Part shown: positions 13,466 through 16,226 of the stretch, one piece after another
Layout: every line of letters starts with the position of its first letter
How positions within the stretch are numbered: the first letter of the stretch is position 1
Assembly: GCA_007129985.1 (NCBI GenBank)
Contig: SKUL01000171.1
Span: 1-16,226, forward strand
DNA from: Flavobacteriales bacterium
Lineage (GTDB): Bacteria > Bacteroidota > Bacteroidia > Flavobacteriales_D > SKUL01
Length of the DNA stretch: 16,226 bases
Reading direction: 5' to 3'
Made by a program: the position numbers and the translations under genes
The notes under the pieces: model-generated
Database searches by the model: none
Seen by the model: only the letters and a program-made list of their open reading frames with translations
Told to the model about the DNA's origin: nothing

Positions 13466-14107
13466 CTACTTGAGCATGGGCATCAGCAGTTTCTCTTCCA
13501 CAAAGGTGTGAATTTTCAAATCATTGGAGAGATTCTGCAACCGAAGAACGAGTATGTGGCACGGGTCGAACGACTTGGATGTGGTGCATTCGTTCAACAT
13601 TTCGATAATCTGGTCGAGCGCCGCTGTTTCGTCGTGGTGTGCGTGAAAGCAGTCTTGCCCTGCTTTTATGCCCTTATTGAAGGCTTGAAAATCATGCTCC
13701 TCCTCGCGGATGTGTTCAATCAGCGCTTTTTCAAACACCTCATACAAGGTGTGGCAGAGGTGCAGCGAAAAATGTTCCGGCCGGTCGGCAAGTACGCGTG
13801 AGAACGAAAGGCTGATTTGAGGCAGCGCGTGATTCAGGTAGTATTCATGGTTGCGTTGTAGCTCGGCAATCACAGCTTGTTTGGTTAGGGCCGGAGTTGC
13901 TGGGCGTCCGGAGTCGGTATTTCGAACTTCAACCAAGACATGCAACAGTTCTGTATCCGGGGTGTGATTTCCGCAGTAGTCCAATACACACTGGCTCCAA
14001 CTGCTTTCCTGCCGGTTGAGGATGTTGAGAATTTCTTTTCTGCGCATGTTCATTCCGCTGGCGGTTTGGGCAGGCTCTGTTCTGTTTGATTTTTTTCGTG
14101 CGTTCAT
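13466..14107 (-). CDS. Hemerythrin-like diiron protein (RIC/YtfE/ScdA-like)
   Basis: This 213-aa cytoplasmic protein carries a hemerythrin-type four-helix ligand set: H87 with H93 (HEYYLNHALPQI), H132 and E136 (EHIREEEHDF), H158 (HHDETAALDQI), and H200 with E204 (IHTFVEEKLLMPML). This order and spacing follow the RIC proteins that repair iron-sulfur clusters after oxidative or nitric-oxide damage. An N-terminal region with C40 and C45 (QCVLDYCGNH) sits where ScdA proteins have their DUF542 cysteine-rich domain, but the classic 'DYCC' motif is changed. Whether it repairs clusters, binds O2 or senses NO is open. It stands between hemN and a heme lipoprotein, a context that suits oxygen-limited or NO-exposed growth. 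ATG 14107 is chosen; ATGs at residues 19 and 21 are alternatives. Confidence 0.82.
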   Translation of the reverse strand: MNARKKSNRTEPAQTASGMNMRRKEILNILNRQESSWSQCVLDYCGNHTPDTELLHVLVEVRNTDSGRPATPALTKQAVIAELQRNHEYYLNHALPQISLSFSRVLADRPEHFSLHLCHTLYEVFEKALIEHIREEEHDFQAFNKGIKAGQDCFHAHHDETAALDQIIEMLNECTTSKSFDPCHILVLRLQNLSNDLKIHTFVEEKLLMPMLK

Positions 14108-14142
14108 AGCTCAAATTTCTTTGATTCGATTTGAATTTCTAC

Positions 14143-14158
14143 TACCACATTTGTGGTA
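14143..14158. promoter_or_regulatory. 16-bp palindrome upstream of the hemerythrin-like gene
   Basis: TACCACA and TGTGGTA form 7-bp arms around a 2-bp centre, 35 bp upstream of the hemerythrin-like ATG and 25 bp past the hemN stop. There is no following T-run, so an operator is more likely than a terminator. The half TTTGTGGTA (14150-14158) recurs exactly in the hemN promoter at 15546-15554. Confidence 0.5.
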
Positions 14159-14183
14159 TTCGCTTGGTTTTTATCCACATCGC

Positions 14184-15536
14184 CTAAACGGTTTGGCTGA
14201 ACATGGGGCTTTCAGTTCGTTTTTCAGCCAGCAAGGGGTCCAGCGCCATGCATACATTGCGCACAAAGGGTCTTCCGGCATCGGTTATCCACAATTTGTC
14301 CTGCTTCAGTACGACAAGTTCATCCTTGAGAAATGAATCCATACGCAGTTCAAGGTTGCTCCAGCCGGCCAGTGAGGCTTCTTCTTCAGTCCAGGTGGTT
14401 TCAAAACGGGTCATCAGGTTGAGGATGTGCTTGCGGATAATCATATCTCTTTCAGATAGCAAGTGTCCGGCGGTGATTGACATCTTCCCGCGAAGCGCCG
14501 CCTCCATGTAGGCTTCAATGGTTTTTTCGTTTTGCACAAAGGCATCCCACGAATCGCTGATAGAACTTGCTCCGAGGCCAATAAGCAATCGGGTTTGACC
14601 GGTGGTGTATCCCATAAAGTTTCTGTGCAGCCTGCCTTCATCCGACGCGATGCAAAGTTCATCATCGGGCAGGGCAAAGTGGTCCATCCCGATTTCGCGG
14701 TAGCCGTTTTCCTCAAACATCTTTTTGCCGAGGTCGTACAGAGCCCGCTTCTCTTCGTTGTTCGGAAGGTCTGCTTCGGTAAACATGCGTTGTACCTTCG
14801 ATTTCCAGGGTACATGGGCGTAGCTGTAAAAGGCAATGCGCTCAGGGCGAAGCTTGTTTACCAAACGAACAGTGTTTTCAACGCTACTCAGCTTCTGAAG
14901 GGGTAGCCCGTAAATAAGGTCGAAGTTGATGGACTCATAGCCACAATCGCGTGCTTCCTCCACCACTTTTTGCACCTGCTCAAAGGGTTGAACGCGATTC
15001 ACAATCTCTTGTACATTGGGGTCAAAATCCTGTATGCCCAGACTCAGGCGACGGAAACCGTGTTTGTAAAGCACCTCCAGATGTGCGCGCGTGGTATTGT
15101 TGGGGTGGGCCTCAAAACTCATGGCGTACTGTGGGTGCAGTGAAGCATCTTGGAGTAAGGCTTCCATCAGAAAGTCAAGGTTTTCCGGCGAGAAAAAAGT
15201 AGGTGTGCCACCCCCGAGGTGAATCTCACGGATAAGGGGTTTATCACCCCAGTGGTCAAGATACATTTGCCATTCTGCCAGCAAGGCATCTATGTAGGGG
15301 CGCTCTACAGCGTGATTGCGCGTAATTCTTTTGTTGCATCCGCAGTAGGTGCAAAGGCTTTCGCAGTAGGGGAGATGCAGGTACAGACTGATACCCTCTG
15401 TTTGGTTGGAGGCATCAAAAGCATCCGCGGCGCAACGCATCCACGTATGTTGGTCGGGAATGTTGCTCCAGAACGGAACAGGTGGGTAGCTGGTGTAGCG
15501 CGGTCCGGCTACATTGTATTTTCTAAAAAGGTCCAA
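14184..15536 (-). CDS. hemN: Oxygen-independent coproporphyrinogen III dehydrogenase HemN
   Basis: This 450-aa radical-SAM enzyme oxidatively decarboxylates coproporphyrinogen III to protoporphyrinogen IX in heme synthesis without oxygen. The N-terminus KYNVAGPRYTSYPPVPFW is diagnostic for HemN. The cluster motif C58-x3-C62-x2-C65 with neighbouring C67 (YCESLCTYCGC) and GGGTP (108-112) follow. YGLPLQ, FYSYAHVPW and the MGYTTG segment typical of true HemN are present, arguing against the HemW-like relatives. No ATG exists upstream in the frame before a TAG, so TTG 15536 is the start; it sets the N-terminus exactly at the conserved beginning. The gene follows folC by 65 bp and has its own candidate promoter with an inverted repeat. 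Confidence 0.96.
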   Translation of the reverse strand: MDLFRKYNVAGPRYTSYPPVPFWSNIPDQHTWMRCAADAFDASNQTEGISLYLHLPYCESLCTYCGCNKRITRNHAVERPYIDALLAEWQMYLDHWGDKPLIREIHLGGGTPTFFSPENLDFLMEALLQDASLHPQYAMSFEAHPNNTTRAHLEVLYKHGFRRLSLGIQDFDPNVQEIVNRVQPFEQVQKVVEEARDCGYESINFDLIYGLPLQKLSSVENTVRLVNKLRPERIAFYSYAHVPWKSKVQRMFTEADLPNNEEKRALYDLGKKMFEENGYREIGMDHFALPDDELCIASDEGRLHRNFMGYTTGQTRLLIGLGASSISDSWDAFVQNEKTIEAYMEAALRGKMSITAGHLLSERDMIIRKHILNLMTRFETTWTEEEASLAGWSNLELRMDSFLKDELVVLKQDKLWITDAGRPFVRNVCMALDPLLAEKRTESPMFSQTV

Positions 15537-15544
15537 AAGCGCGG

Positions 15545-15569
15545 CTTTGTGGTAATGTTCACAAAGCTA
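15545..15569 (-). promoter_or_regulatory. hemN promoter region with CRP/FNR-like inverted repeat
   Basis: Read on the minus strand, TAGCTTTG (complement of 15562-15569) matches the -7 element and would start transcription about 21 nt before the TTG start. Overlapping it is an inverted repeat, CTTTGTG and CACAAAG with an 8-bp spacer (15545-15566). Its inner part, TGTGA-N6-CCACA, differs at one position from the general CRP/FNR-family consensus TGTGA-N6-TCACA. Centred near +2, it would repress rather than activate. Confidence 0.45.
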
Positions 15570-15601
15570 CAGCGTGTAAAGCGCCTGAAAAATGATGCTT
15601 G

Positions 15602-16226
15602 TCAGCTTTGGTCGGCAGGAATGACTTCTGCCACGGTGAAGAAACTTCCACCTACAAATATGAGGTCCTCAACGGGATGGGCCAGGTTTTTGGCAGCTTG
15701 CAATGCACTTTGTACCGAGGGATAAACTTCGCCTTTGAGACCGAATGCGGCAGCCTCTGCGGCCAGCTCGTCGGCTTTTTTGGCCCTCGGAATTTGCGCT
15801 GCGCAGAAAAAGTAGGTGGCTTCCTTCGGGAAGAGCGGCAGTGCCTTTGCGAGGTCTTTGTCGTTCACCACGCCCAACACAATCAGTAGTTTGCGATACT
15901 TTTCTTTGCTGATTTCCGCAGTTACGAAACGCAGACCGTCTTCGTTGTGGGCCACATCGCACACCACGCGGGGTGTTTGGCTCAGCCATTCCCATCTTCC
16001 GCGAATCCCGGTGTTTTTTGCTACCTGTCCAAGACCTTTCATCAGGGTTTCAGCAGTGATTTCAGGAAATTCCTCCGAGAGCAGATTGAGCGCTGCCCAT
16101 GCAGTGCGATGGTTTTCCTGTTGCCAGTCGCCTTTTAAGTCGGTTTTGATGTTTTCAGACAGATGAGTGGGCGCGAGGGTAAGTGGGCTATTTTGTTCCT
16201 GTGCTTTGCTCTTGATAACCTCAAGA
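15602..16226 (-). CDS. folC: Folylpolyglutamate/dihydrofolate synthase FolC, C-terminal part (partial)
   Basis: The minus strand is open from the right edge to the TGA at 15602-15604, about 207 residues. The frame runs through 'DLKGDWQQENHRTAWAAL', the substrate-loop region of Mur-ligase-like FolC. It then has 'GRWEWLSQTPRVVCDVAHNEDGL' with the conserved D-x-AHN of the C-terminal domain, the C-terminal Rossmann-like 'KYRKLLIVLGVVNDKDLAKALPLFP', and 'IFVGGSFFTVAEVI' (the GS.y.vgE motif). FolC adds glutamate residues to folates and often makes dihydrofolate as well. An ATG at 16042 is internal; the gene continues past the window. It lies upstream of hemN in the same direction. Confidence 0.92.
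   Translation of the reverse strand, partial: LEVIKSKAQEQNSPLTLAPTHLSENIKTDLKGDWQQENHRTAWAALNLLSEEFPEITAETLMKGLGQVAKNTGIRGRWEWLSQTPRVVCDVAHNEDGLRFVTAEISKEKYRKLLIVLGVVNDKDLAKALPLFPKEATYFFCAAQIPRAKKADELAAEAAAFGLKGEVYPSVQSALQAAKNLAHPVEDLIFVGGSFFTVAEVIPADQS

Noticed and set aside
14143..14158. hemN transcription terminator
   Set aside because: The palindrome has a 2-bp centre and no T-run on the minus strand, so it does not fit an intrinsic terminator.

Overview
The window looks like a chromosomal segment from a Bacteroidota organism, most likely of the Flavobacteriales/Cryomorphaceae type. This rests on a type IX secretion (T9SS) C-terminal sorting domain on a secreted beta-propeller protein, a Bacteroidota-length SecA (1114 aa with SEC-C tail), a 73-aa DUF2795 protein of the kind known from this phylum, and promoter-like TAnnTTTG (-7) elements, one of them with a TTG box 19 bp upstream. 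Mobile DNA is limited to one doubtful island.

Region by region. (1) 1-164, minus strand: the 5' end of a secreted or membrane-anchored protein that resembles Bacteroidota TPR signalling proteins and runs off the left edge. (2) 165-570: no convincing gene; it holds two 12-bp direct repeats with a 20-bp period. (3) 571-3831, plus strand: a tight run of four genes, namely a classical SDR oxidoreductase, a secreted HExxH putative metallopeptidase of no recognised family, a secreted metal-dependent amidohydrolase, and a DoxX-like membrane protein that stops at less than half the length I recall for relatives. (4) 3832-5440: an island with a GC-rich hairpin, two near-identical palindromic operators spaced 33 bp, and an AAA+ ATPase/DUF4143 (COG1373-type) gene interrupted by one in-frame amber codon, followed by 172 bases without a recognisable gene. 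(5) 5441-7006, plus strand: a T9SS-exported beta-propeller protein that converges on secA with only 15 bp between stop codons. (6) 7022-13440, minus strand: a class I SAM methyltransferase, a LolD/MacB-type ABC ATPase and a PduO-type ATP:cob(I)alamin adenosyltransferase are joined by 4-bp ATGA overlaps; then come the DUF2795 gene with its own promoter and terminator, and secA. Upstream of the methyltransferase lies a lipoprotein with a single c-type heme motif. (7) 13466-16226, minus strand: a hemerythrin-like diiron protein (RIC/YtfE-like), hemN, and the 3' part of folC.

Functional reading. The minus-strand half joins protein export (secA) and cofactor biology (folate polyglutamylation, anaerobic heme synthesis, adenosylcobalamin) to a small low-oxygen or nitrosative-stress cluster: hemN, the diiron hemerythrin-like protein and the heme lipoprotein. 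Palindromes in front of hemN and of the hemerythrin-like gene share the 9-mer TTTGTGGTA, so a common regulator is possible. The least explained parts are the SDR/HExxH/amidohydrolase operon and the ATPase island with its tandem operators. I see no CRISPR array, rRNA, intact tRNA or intact insertion sequence.
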